Shown here in pieces: positions 14,735 to 24,462 of a DNA stretch of 64,000 nt. The DNA is from Taeniopygia guttata (taxonomy: Eukaryota > Chordata > Aves > Passeriformes > Estrildidae): the NCBI RefSeq assembly GCF_048771995.1, contig NC_133024.1, forward strand, positions 59,788,501 to 59,852,500, read 5' to 3'. How positions within the stretch are numbered: position 1 is the first letter of the stretch; every line of letters begins with the position of its first letter. The notes under the pieces were generated by a model. It was not told where the DNA came from, did no database searches, and saw only the letters and a list, made by a program, of their open reading frames with translations. The translations under genes and the position numbers were made by a program.

Positions 14735-14995
14735 CTCCCTCCCTCTCCCAAGGAGACTCGGTGGTTGTTGCTCCGTGAGGCCTGGCAGAGGCTGGGAGCT
14801 GTCCCGCTCTGCAGCGCGCAGGTGAATGGATCTCAGGCCCAAGGTTCATGGCTGCTGCAGAGATTCAGGGCCCCTCGAGCCGAGAGGCAGCAGCGAACGG
14901 AGAGCCCCCGGGGAGAGCTGCCTGAGCGTGCTGTACCTCCCCTCTGCAGGGCACCCTTAAAGCCTCAGGACAGATCGAGCCTGCTGGGGTGATCA
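14735..14995. other. GC- and CpG-rich patch inside SIAH3 intron 1
   Basis: In contrast to the AT-rich surroundings, this stretch has many CpG dinucleotides and a CCCTCCCTCCCTCCCTCTCCC run at its left end. It has the composition of a small CpG island, alternative promoter or enhancer. No recognised coding exon is present, and the open frame across it on the plus strand has no known similarity. Confidence 0.4.
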
Positions 14996-16654
14996 CCTAG
15001 AACTCCTTCAAACAGAGGCATGGCTGAAGGAGGGCTGACAAAGCCCTGCCTGCTGTTACCCACATCCCTACAAAAGGATTTCAAATCTGTGCTCACACAG
15101 CCCCAGCCCACAGCTGGGGTGGGAAGCAAGCACTTCGCCAGGAGCCCAGATTTGCAGGTAGCAGAGCATTTTGCAGATCCTCTCACTGCAGCTGTCACAA
15201 TCCTGCTGGACACTGGGGCCAAATGCCACTTTGTCCCCAAATCACAGCCCTGCATGGGAGATTTGAGGTTGTCTGGGTTGAGACAGGGACATCCAGGTAT
15301 TGTTAGTAGCAGGTTTCATAGTTGCTCTCCTCCTTTCCACCAAATAAATAGATCTCATGGGGGTGTAATGCACCCTAGCTCTTTAATCCTCCTGGGGATA
15401 AAGTGGATTTCAATGCTATTTGGCTAGCCACTGGGTGCAGAGCCAAACTGTTATAACAGGATTCAGATCTCTTCCCTAAGTCAGAGCAGATTTGCTTGTT
15501 GCTTTAAAAACTAGCTGAAAGAGAGCTTGGACCCATAAACCGTGTTTCAACCCTTTTAGAATATTAACATTGAACTATTTTTTGTCCTTGTTTGATGATT
15601 TTTTTTTTTTTTTGTAATTCAACAAGCTCCTTGAAGTCCTACAGAGGTGGAGATTGGTGTTTTTTACAAGAGTAATATATACACAACTTTTTATTATTTT
15701 AAAGAACAGTTTTCACACTCCCCAAAGAGTTAAAAATTGTGTGTAAAAAGCTAGTAACTCCTTGAATGAAGAAGATCTGTTTTACTAAGCCATATGCAGC
15801 ATCTCATGAAGCATCAGCACCTGTCAGGAATGTGGTTGCATTTCTGTCCCTTGCCATGTGAGGCTGGCTATTGGGACAGGGACTGATGCTAAGGACTGAG
15901 GATACTCCCCCAGCTTCACCTTGTTTGCAGTTTGCAGTGCTGGGGAGAATTGTTATTGACAGGGGGCAAATGGACAGGAATTCACTGAGCCTCATCTCTG
16001 TGGGATCAGAAAACCCTGCCCATTTCTTCCACACAAGTGGAGAACCTTCAAACTTTCCCTGCATGCTGGGACCTGTAGCCAGCAGCATTAGTGCTGCTCC
16101 TTTAATTGGTGTGGCTTTGGAGGGAGCAGCCACTTGGATATAGAGCTCTGTTGCCCAGCTGTGCCTCTCCAAGAGAAGATGTTATGTTGACCACATGCTT
16201 GAAAGAAGGCAGGTTACAAAGAAATAGATATAATATGATTGAGGACGAAGGTGACCTATAGAAGTGTGGTAAGTGGTTTTCTCTGCTTGGCAAGTGAATT
16301 TTGATCCCAGCATAGCACTGTGCTGTGAGACGCTGCTATGTCTGGGAAAGCTTTGTAGGAGGACAAAGAGCAGAAAGTGGCAAGAAGGACAAAGGCTCTG
16401 AAACAAACACCCCCTCCCATTCATACTCCTGCCAAAATGACAAAACAGAGGTGGACAGTTGCAAAATTGTCTTTCTTTCTTAGAATCAGCCATGTCAGCC
16501 GGCTGAGTGCAGGGAAAATAGCAGAAGATCAATAGAGGTGTCTGTACTGACACTTTTACCATCTTGCCCTTTAACACAGAAATGTTCATCAGCCTTCCCA
16601 ATTAATGAGCCTTTCAGTGGTAAGAAATACATAGCTTGCTCTCTAAGTGTATGC

Positions 16655-16679
16655 TTCTCTACCAACCTCTGGTAGAGAA
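16655..16679. repeat. Perfect 10-base inverted repeat with 5-base loop
   Basis: TTCTCTACCA and TGGTAGAGAA are exact reverse complements separated by ACCTC. The site lies in SIAH3 intron 1 with no gene context that suggests a function. Confidence 0.6.
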
Positions 16680-18732
16680 CCTCCTAAAAGAAGAGGCAAG
16701 TGAAGGCTCTGGTCATTGTCAGAGGTCCAGGCTGTGACGATGATGACAGCATTCTGGCACAACTTTACAGGAGTGCCCCCTTGTTCTGGCTGTGAGTCTG
16801 AGACGGCAGAAGCCAGTGCAACCTTCCCTGGAGGATACCAGGTCTCCTCTGTCCTCTGCTGCTTACTGAGTGATTTCTGCAATGCCACATCTCTGACACA
16901 CATACATGATCACTAGCCACAGATCCTCCTGTGTGGGCTGAATCCCACTACATCCCTGAGCACTCCCTAGGGTGGAAGGAGTGAAAATGGAGGTCCTGCA
17001 GCAATTGACTTTAATGAAGTTATTTGTGCTGGCACTGATTGAAGACCTGGCCTGTGTGAAGGATGTCAATGTGCATAATGACACCAGAGTGTGATGCCTG
17101 TCATTTATCATTTGCACCAATCAGCTAGGAGTCCCCTTGCACCAGCACTGTGGAGATACAGAATGAAGTAATCCCTTTGCAAAGGGCTTATGATTTTGGA
17201 GTAAGCACAAACATTTAAGTCTTGAAGAAAAAGGAAAGAAACTACATTGCTTCCAGCCCTTGTTTCCTAGCAGGTTTGTATTAATTGACCGCAAACCTTA
17301 ACACAGTTTTCACTCCACTTGTCAATTGTTAAGATAGATTTAGGGGCTGTCAACAAAATGCTGCAGTTGAAAAGACCCAGCTAGAAATAATAGACTAAGA
17401 AACATCAAAGTAGTCATGATACTGTAAACCACCACAGAAGAATAAGTTTAGCCCTTTCACATTTCATGGTCCCTTAGATGCCTTTTGTGAGCCTCCTTGT
17501 GCATCCTTGGGGGAGAAATGGGCACCCTGAGAAGCAGGTTCACCTGGCTTCACTCTGACACCAGGCTTTGGACAAGATGCCTTGCTTGCCTGGAGCCAGC
17601 AGGCTCCAGTTGGCCCACAGGCTGCTCTGGGTGAACAGATGTTTGTGCCATGCTGGGCACAAAGGGACCTGATCCTCACATCTCCTCTGGATGCTGCCAC
17701 AAAGTGATGCATTCCTTACGCAGCTGAACACCTGGGGAGCACATCAGCGCTAAAGCCCACCATATTTATGTGGCTGGTGGTGAGCTGGGTAACCTGGGAG
17801 CACTTGCACAGCACGTTTCACTCTACAGTCGGAGGGGTTTATCACAGCAGAGGGTTTCTCGTCAGCTTGTTCATCTGAACAGTGTCTCAACAGGCTGCTG
17901 TGGAGACACCTGTGCCTTTGGGTTCCCAGTGCAGCCTTATCAGGGGAGCAATTCCCACCCCGGTCAAAACAATTCTTATTGGGGCTTCACTGACACACCA
18001 GGCCTTTTCCTGGAGGGTCCTGTTTGTTTCCAAGAGAATCTGCTTCCAATGCCTGCATTCAAATGCTGCCACAGCAGGACTGAGATTGTTCATCTTTCTG
18101 CTGGGCTTCTTGTCTGAGCAGTGAAGAGCTGAACCATGGGGGATTTTAGTAAAATGAAGTGCCCTGTATGTTTAACACAGCTGCAGCTCCTATCATAGCA
18201 AACCTGCAACTCAGCAGAACCTGCAATGATAAACTTGGGACTAGTCTTAGGTATGGAGCAAATCACACCCCTGTGTGCTTATGGGACCTTATCAGACAGT
18301 TCCCCTGGCACTGAAATTGTGTTGGGACCTGTTGTGCATTGACAGCCTTTTTTCTGCTCACTTAAAAAAAAAATTGAAATTATAGATGAAAGTAGCAGGA
18401 GACAGTCACATAAAAGGGTTGAGCGCAGAAGAATTCACTTACAAAATTTCTCCGTGCACTTAGGAATGCAGCTATTTCTTTTACTCATTCAGACAACCAG
18501 ATGCTTTCAGATAATGACAGGGCTGTGTGTTTTTAACTTATCTTGTGAGCAGCGTGGTGCCGGGAGAGGCGAGCCTGCACCCAAGCGGTTCAGCCCCGGC
18601 GAGTGCTTGCCCCAGCTGGCAGTGCTCAGAGCACAGCCTTGCAGGAAAATCCTCCCGGAGCCGGCACCCTGCTACAAACAATCTCTTCCTGCCTTAGCAC
18701 AGCCTGAGACGGGAAAGATAACTGTGGGAAAC

Positions 18733-18737
<5 letters not shown>

Positions 18738-18763
<26 letters not shown>
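18738..18763. repeat. Poly-T tract, 26 bases
   Basis: An uninterrupted run of 26 T on the plus strand, about 1 kb downstream of SIAH3 exon 1 in the gene's direction, just past a CpG-richer patch at 18545-18670. No adjoining retroelement body was recognised. Confidence 0.9.
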
Positions 18764-19769
18764 GTGAGGTGATGCTATTCTGAAGAGGGATTTGCTCCAT
18801 CAATGGACATCCCAGGGACCAGGAGCTCGGGAAAGATGCTTCCTGCAACCCCTCCAAGTACCTCACAAGGATGCTTGCAGAGCAAAAATAAGTTGTCCTG
18901 AATTAAATTAATTTCAAAGCTTGCACCAGGATAGCGGAGCTACCTGACAAGTCAGGTCAGCAAGGACTTCTCACAAAACAGAAGCCAGTTCATTAAAGTT
19001 GGTCATTCATTAGTGTGATAAAGTAATTAAAGTCTCCTGATTACTTTCTCCCCCTGCTGCTCCATCTCTACTACAAACATGAAGGCTTTGGTATAGATGG
19101 AGCTGTTGACACTTTGTCAGTGAAAATTCAGAACTGTGCAAGTAAAAGAAATGGTTTTTTTGGGGACTATAAATAGTTTTGCATTAAAGCAAATGTATTC
19201 TCCTTCCTAAAATAGATTCACCTTGCAAACAGCTTAAGAACAGTTGCAGCGCCAGAAGAATTCCTTCAACTCCCCCCAGGAGACAGAAACAGCCGGTTTT
19301 CCCCTGAAAGAGCAAACGACAGCAGAGGAGATTCCTCTACTGCCACCCCCCTCTTTCTGTTCCCTACTGCCGGGCAGCATCCCTCTGTGCTGGGGTGTCA
19401 GCCTGAGAGACCACACAGCGTCTTTCGACTAGAAAAGGATGTTAATTCATCCAGCTAACTTTTCCAATCATTTTTACTAACCGCTTGCAACATGCACGCT
19501 CATTATGTGGGCGAAATGGATGAGGAAACTTTGGGGAGGGGGAACCGCGACTTCCCACGATCGCTCTGAGCAGTGGGTTGCTTCTCCTTTGCTCCAAAGG
19601 GAATGATGCATTCAGACAATGCAAACATCCTCTCTGCCAGGGCTGCAATGTGATAACAGCACTCTCCCCTTGCTGCCAGACCATAATTTCATTCCCTGTG
19701 GAGAATCACGGGTGGCGGTGCTGGGGAAGACGAGGAGATGTTAGAAGAGAAAATATATTTTTAACTCAC

Positions 19770-19904
19770 CTTGAGGCTGTGTGTTGGGTTGACGACGCAG
19801 ACAAGTTGCCCGGCAGCTGAGAAAACCCTCTTTGCCTTGTAGTGCTGAAACCGCAGGTGAATAAGATCTAACACAGCCCCAAAGCACTGGGTGAAGAAAA
19901 GCAT
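19770..19904 (-). CDS. SIAH3: SIAH3 first coding exon (seven in absentia homolog family member 3)
   Basis: The minus strand reads 45 codons beginning MLFFTQCFGAVLDL and ending NPTHSLK, then a perfect AAG|GTGAGT donor in phase 0. This is nearly residue-for-residue the start of human SIAH3 as I recall it (MLMFTQCFGAVLDL at the N-terminus, Asn for Ser near the end). The ATG at 19902-19904 is the first in-frame ATG after an upstream in-frame TAA at 20058-20060, so the start is well fixed. SIAH3 belongs to the seven-in-absentia family but lacks the RING finger of SIAH1 and SIAH2. Human SIAH3 was reported to act at mitochondria, limiting PINK1 build-up and Parkin recruitment. The rest of the protein is on exon 2, outside the window to the left. 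ZC3H13, about 30 kb upstream on the same strand, is also its neighbour in human 13q14. Confidence 0.92.
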
Positions 19905-19937
19905 CACAACTTTTGGTGTTGCTGCTGCTACTGCTGT

Positions 19938-19976
<39 letters not shown>

Positions 19977-20060
19977 CAGGGGAAGCAGCCAGGGAGCTCT
20001 GGAGTCCTTGAGCCCGGGCTGGGAGTGTAGTCGGCGAGAGCTGCTCTCCGGCACAGCTTA
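19905..20060 (-). promoter_or_regulatory. SIAH3: Presumed SIAH3 5' leader
   Basis: This GC-rich DNA directly precedes the SIAH3 start codon and contains the CAG tract. The right-hand boundary is a guess: two CCAAT motifs and a GC box lie at 20113-20168, and such boxes usually sit 60-100 bases upstream of the start site. No TATA box is evident. The true transcription start could be further upstream. Confidence 0.45.
19919..19975 (-). repeat. CAG/CTG trinucleotide repeat in the SIAH3 leader
   Basis: The plus strand has 12 uninterrupted CTG units at 19940-19975, flanked on the left by interrupted CTG-like units down to 19919. In the gene sense these are CAG units ending about 35 bases before the SIAH3 ATG. 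In the SIAH3 frame they would read as alanine, but no in-frame ATG lies upstream of them. In the frame of the overlapping upstream ORF they read as serine. Confidence 0.9.
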
Positions 20061-20112
20061 GCATGCCTTCATATTCATCATCAAAATAAGACGGGAAGAG
20101 GCTTGCAGCAGC

Positions 20113-20168
20113 GGGGCGGCCAATGGAAAGGACAGGAATGTTATCCTTGAGGTCCGGAGACAGCCAAT
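20113..20168 (-). promoter_or_regulatory. SIAH3: SIAH3 promoter-proximal GC box and CCAAT boxes
   Basis: A GGGGCGG GC box (20113-20119) is followed immediately by CCAAT at 20120-20124, and a second CCAAT lies at 20164-20168. All are read on the plus strand, so they are inverted relative to the gene. CCAAT (NF-Y) and GC (Sp/KLF) boxes work in either orientation. Placed about 210-260 bases before the SIAH3 start codon in a CpG-richer region, they fit a TATA-less promoter. Confidence 0.5.
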
Positions 20169-21865
20169 AACAAATGCCTCCCCTCCAGAAACTCCCTGAT
20201 GAATTGAGCCTGGTGGAGAATGTATTATTGAACATTACCATACATCAGCACATTGCATTTATCTTGTGATTACAGCCAGTCATACGTAAGGCTGTGGAGA
20301 TATGCAGGCAAAATTGATTGCTTAACATCTCCATTTATTAATTGCCTTAATTTAACAAAGGAGTGCTCAGACAGCAAAGCTAAATGCAAGACGCAGGGAA
20401 GAACCCCTCCAGTGAAACTGTTGGAAAGTAGCAAAAATAGGTTAAGCAGACTATGTTTTACTGAGGGAGAAAAATCAAATATGCAAAGAGAGTTACAGAT
20501 CCTTGCAGGGGTTAAGCAGAAGTAGAGCTCGCTACATAAATAGATTCTCGTCTGTGCATTCACAGGCTTCAATTTGGATTTTCATTGCTCTGAAGTTTTC
20601 TAAATTTTATATGCTGCTACTTCACAAGAGTCCCAGCACACAAATAACATTTTCTCCATCATTGAAAATAGGAGAGGTCAGGTCTCAGGTCTGGTGTAAC
20701 TTGGAATAACTCCATTTAGAGACAGCAATGTTTTCCTGATTTACACTTGCTGGTGGATCAGGTCTGTTGGACACAAAACATGGTAATTACTGGATGCTGG
20801 AACTATGGGAGCATAAAAAAGCACAGAGCATGCTTCTAAAAATAATGAAATACGTGATGCATGAGAGCACACACACACACAGAGAAACTTGCACTGAGGG
20901 AAAAGTGGCTTTTAAATCAACAGAATAATTAAACATGCAGAAGGCTTTTCCTTGTCATTCATCTGCATATCAGTGAGCAGGAAATTACAAATTAGCCATT
21001 AAATAGTCCTAGGCATTAAAAAGGAATTAGGGAAGTGCAACGAAAATAAACATGCTTTTAGGTATTATTACCAGTGCGTATCTCTGTTGGTGGGCAGGGA
21101 TCCTTCTCGAGCCATTGAGTCTCATTAAACTTGAGTCCCTGTAACCAGTTTTTCTGGGAGGTGACTAAGCTGAAGCAGCTGAGGGAATCAGAAAGCACAT
21201 TAATTTCATGGGACAATCCTGTGTGATATGTTGCTCTGCTTGTTAATAAATCAAAGAGAGTTAATTTAATTAGTTCTCTGCCAGAACTTCCTATCAGGGT
21301 ACTATTTAGGCTTGCTAGCTAAGTACTCAGATGGCTTATTTAGCCTGGGTAATCCTTTTCCCCTCCAAAGCGGAACAGAGGGAAGTAGCTTTTATTTCAT
21401 TCTTTTTTCTTCATTTTAAAAGTGAGCCCCATGCTGGGGGTGAAGCTGCTGCTGCGGACACAGCAGCCCCCATACAGCACAGGAATTAGCCTGGGACTGT
21501 ATTGTCACAACTGCCTCTTCCTAAATCAATACCACAATCCTGCCTCTGCCAGACTGTAGAGACGATGTGCATGAAAAAAAAAAATCTCAGTAGATAAATA
21601 AGTGAAAATAAGTGAAAATAATGGAACAGCTGATAACACAACCCCCAAAAAAATGTTAAGGATGGGAGGAATATGTATCCCTCAGTTCCTAACATTTGGT
21701 TGTAAATGAGAACAGGAGATAATTTTTGCAATGCTGAGTGACACTTTGAGAATATTTTCAGACAGACTTGAGGACAAGTGAGTGAATCGATTTGCTTAAA
21801 TGTATTCTTTCTCTCCCTGTTCCCAAAGTAACTGTGAGCCTCCAGCAAGTTATTATTTGGTTTGG

Positions 21866-21884
21866 TTTTTTTTTTTTTTTTTTT
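21866..21884. repeat. Poly-T tract, 19 bases
   Basis: A plus-strand run of 19 T preceded by a TTTGGTTTGG stutter. No retroelement body is recognisable next to it. Confidence 0.9.
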
Positions 21885-24423
21885 CCTGGTTTGTAGTTAG
21901 TAGCTGCACAAATCTTGATACCAGGAAATTTCAGTTTGCAAGTTACCAGGGCAAGTATTCTGCCATGAAGGCCATAAATGATCTAAAGGTCCTTGCTATT
22001 TGCACTGGTTATTACCACCTGAATCCCTGGAGATCATTTCTGTTTGACGATTGACTAAATGCCTAGACTTGGGAAGCACTACCATATCCATGGGCAGCAG
22101 AGATGGAAACCCCCCATCCCTGCAGTCCTGCTAACCTCAGGGCTCTGGCAATTCTGTGATCCTCTCCTCTTGAGACCCAGCTGCCTTCCAGGGTTGGCAG
22201 GAGAGGTATCCATGACCCCACAGGCACACAGGATCATCTTCAACCTGAAAATGTGTCAGTACCTCTAGGCTGGTGTACAAAAAGGATTGCTGTTCTCCAA
22301 AACAAAGACCACATTCAAGGATGGGTCAGGGACCTTTGCAGTGCTCAAATCCCTGTGTGCATCTGTGCCCATCATACTTGCTACATGTGACCTCCTGAGG
22401 AGCATCTGTCTGCCACCAATATTTCTGGAGAAGGATAAAAATGAGCATTCAGGGCATCTGAAGGTAACTCGTGCTCAGTGCATGGGCTCACATTCATGGT
22501 GGCACATCTGGAAAATATTTTACTGCTTGTATTTTGTCCAAAGACTCCCACACAGCACCTGCTTACTGCATTTCAACACAGGACTTTTAGCACCTGCTTG
22601 ATGAGAGACCCTGCAGCCACCAAGATACAGCAGCTGGCTGTGCAAGCAACTTCACTTGCAAAGGATCAGCAGCATCATCTGGCATATGGGTGTGGATCCA
22701 GTTCTTTCTTCTGCTTTCACATACAGAGGGTCTGGACCAGCATAACTCCATTAATTTGAGCTCATGGTGGTCTCACCCAGATTTGGATATCCAATGTCAG
22801 CTGCCCCACCTAGCCTCACACCCTGGAGTGGGTTCTTAATGTCATTATTTAACTGTACGGAGGCAGCCAGAGAGAAGAGAAACGAGTTCACCTGCAAGGG
22901 GCGCTTGGTGAGCCCCATTTCACTGCTGGTTGCAAATTTCTGGTGACTGCAGCTGTTACTTCCATGATGGTTAATTCCATAGCAGACAAGTGGGAAGTGG
23001 CAGAAGTCCATGAGCTGAACCTCCATTAAGATCCAGATTTTGCCAAATTAGCAGCTCAAGTGGCATCACTGTAACGTGCATGGGATTATAATGCTCTAAC
23101 CGCTGAGCTGCTGCTGCAGCTGTGTCAGGTTTACACGGTAACAGGATCAGCCAGACACAAAAATCAACCACAGCAGCAATAGCTGTCCAGTTTTTCAGTC
23201 TGAGCTGCCAAGGTGAAAGGAAAACGCTTGTGGGAAACCTCAGGTATCCAGGCACTGTGTTATTTGGCAGGATGATAGCCTGGGAGATGGGTTGCTCCAT
23301 CCAAATCTAACATGAGATTTTGGGTTTCAACAGATTTGTTTGTTTTTCTGATGGGGCACTTTCGGGAGTCACCCTCCTACATGCTGCTTTCTCTCTTCAA
23401 CAGCCGTAGGGGAAACCTAACCTGCCACGTTACCAACACTAGTCTTTATCCCAGGAACAGGAGAGCAGGTGCTGCTCAGGGTATCACGAGTGTCCATTCA
23501 GGCCTGCCCATGTTCCTGAGTGCTGGTAGGATTTCTGGCAACGCTGGCTGATGCAGGATGTCCTCTGGCTCCACTCTTTGTATTTCCCTGAGAAAGGAAC
23601 CAGGCCAATCTAACCTGCCACCTGGCTGGGATATCAGGCAGTTTTCTGCATCCTTTGGATCCAAACAATGTACAAAGCTTCATGTGCTCTCCTGGCTCTC
23701 ACAGCAGGTTTTGAGGAGAGGTTTTTGCACTGTTATAATTTTCCTGTGCTATCTTTTAGGCGAGAACATATGAAAAGTCTCACTAGCCCAGTGCAATGAT
23801 CCCTCCAGCCCAGCACCCTGTCCTCTGCAGTGACTACAGAAAATGGCATTTTGAGTTGACTTGTGGACAGGGATACCCACCGCTGTCCATTCTCCTGGCA
23901 TTCCCTAAGCACTACAGCTGTCATCTTGGAACACTGGAGGGCACATCCATAGGGAATCAGAGCCTTTTAGAAGCCACAACAACGTTTACAACTGGAAAAA
24001 GAGTTGTAGCCCTCCAGCCTGGCCCCTGTAAAGCATGTGTCACTTCACAGTGACCGCTTTGTGCTTTGATTGGAACCCATTCTTTCCAAAAAGCCTGGCT
24101 TTGAAGATTCCCATGGAGACCAGTGACATCTCCTGCTAAGTTCTTCCAAGGATTATGTATCTTCACCACTAGGATTTTTTATCATATTTTCAGTCTGAAT
24201 TATTTTCCTACATGAGCTTCTAACTTCAGAAAGTCATTTCGCTTTCCCTTACTGAGCTGGGGCAGTCTCTGCCATCACAGACTTTCTGCATGTGAAGACC
24301 CAGTTTTTCCCAAAACCTCCTCCATCAAACCCAGTAAATAGGTAGTGTTTACTTTGCAAAACACCTTTCTTGCCCAAGGTCAGGTCACTCTTGCAGCTTC
24401 TCTGTGCATTTTCTCTACCTCTT

Positions 24424-24462
24424 CCTCCTCCTCCTCCTCCTCCTCCTCCTCCTCCTCCTCCT
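24424..24462. repeat. CCT/AGG microsatellite, 13 units
   Basis: Thirteen uninterrupted CCT units on the plus strand, with related TCT units on either side. The open frames across it (poly-Ser on plus, poly-Glu on minus) are products of the repeat, not genes. Such a tract is likely polymorphic in length. Confidence 0.95.

Larger units (their letters stand above)
1..19769 (-). other. SIAH3: SIAH3 intron 1 (3' part missing), no coding exon seen
   Basis: The intron opens with a consensus GTGAGT donor directly after the SIAH3 first coding exon at 19770. SIAH3 exon 2 encodes a single block of roughly 220 residues (cysteine/histidine-rich region plus SINA-type domain), and no frame on either strand here resembles it. 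The intron therefore runs off the left edge. At least 19.8 kb fits the very large first intron I recall for the human gene. The interval holds two CR1 fragments, CpG-richer patches near 13.0-13.5, 14.7-15.0 and 18.5-18.7 kb, and homopolymer runs (15 T at about 15599, 26 T at 18738). Its open frames have no recognisable similarity and several begin with non-ATG codons, so they are treated as chance. Confidence 0.75.
19741..20064 (-). other. Possible overlapping upstream ORF of SIAH3
   Basis: An ATG at 20062-20064 opens a frame that stays open through the CAG tract as a serine run, passes the SIAH3 ATG in a different frame and ends at 19741-19743 in unspliced sequence, beyond the donor at 19770. 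It matters only if the transcript starts upstream of 20064, which is unproven. The encoded peptide has no recognised relatives and is low-complexity in its middle. Confidence 0.3.
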
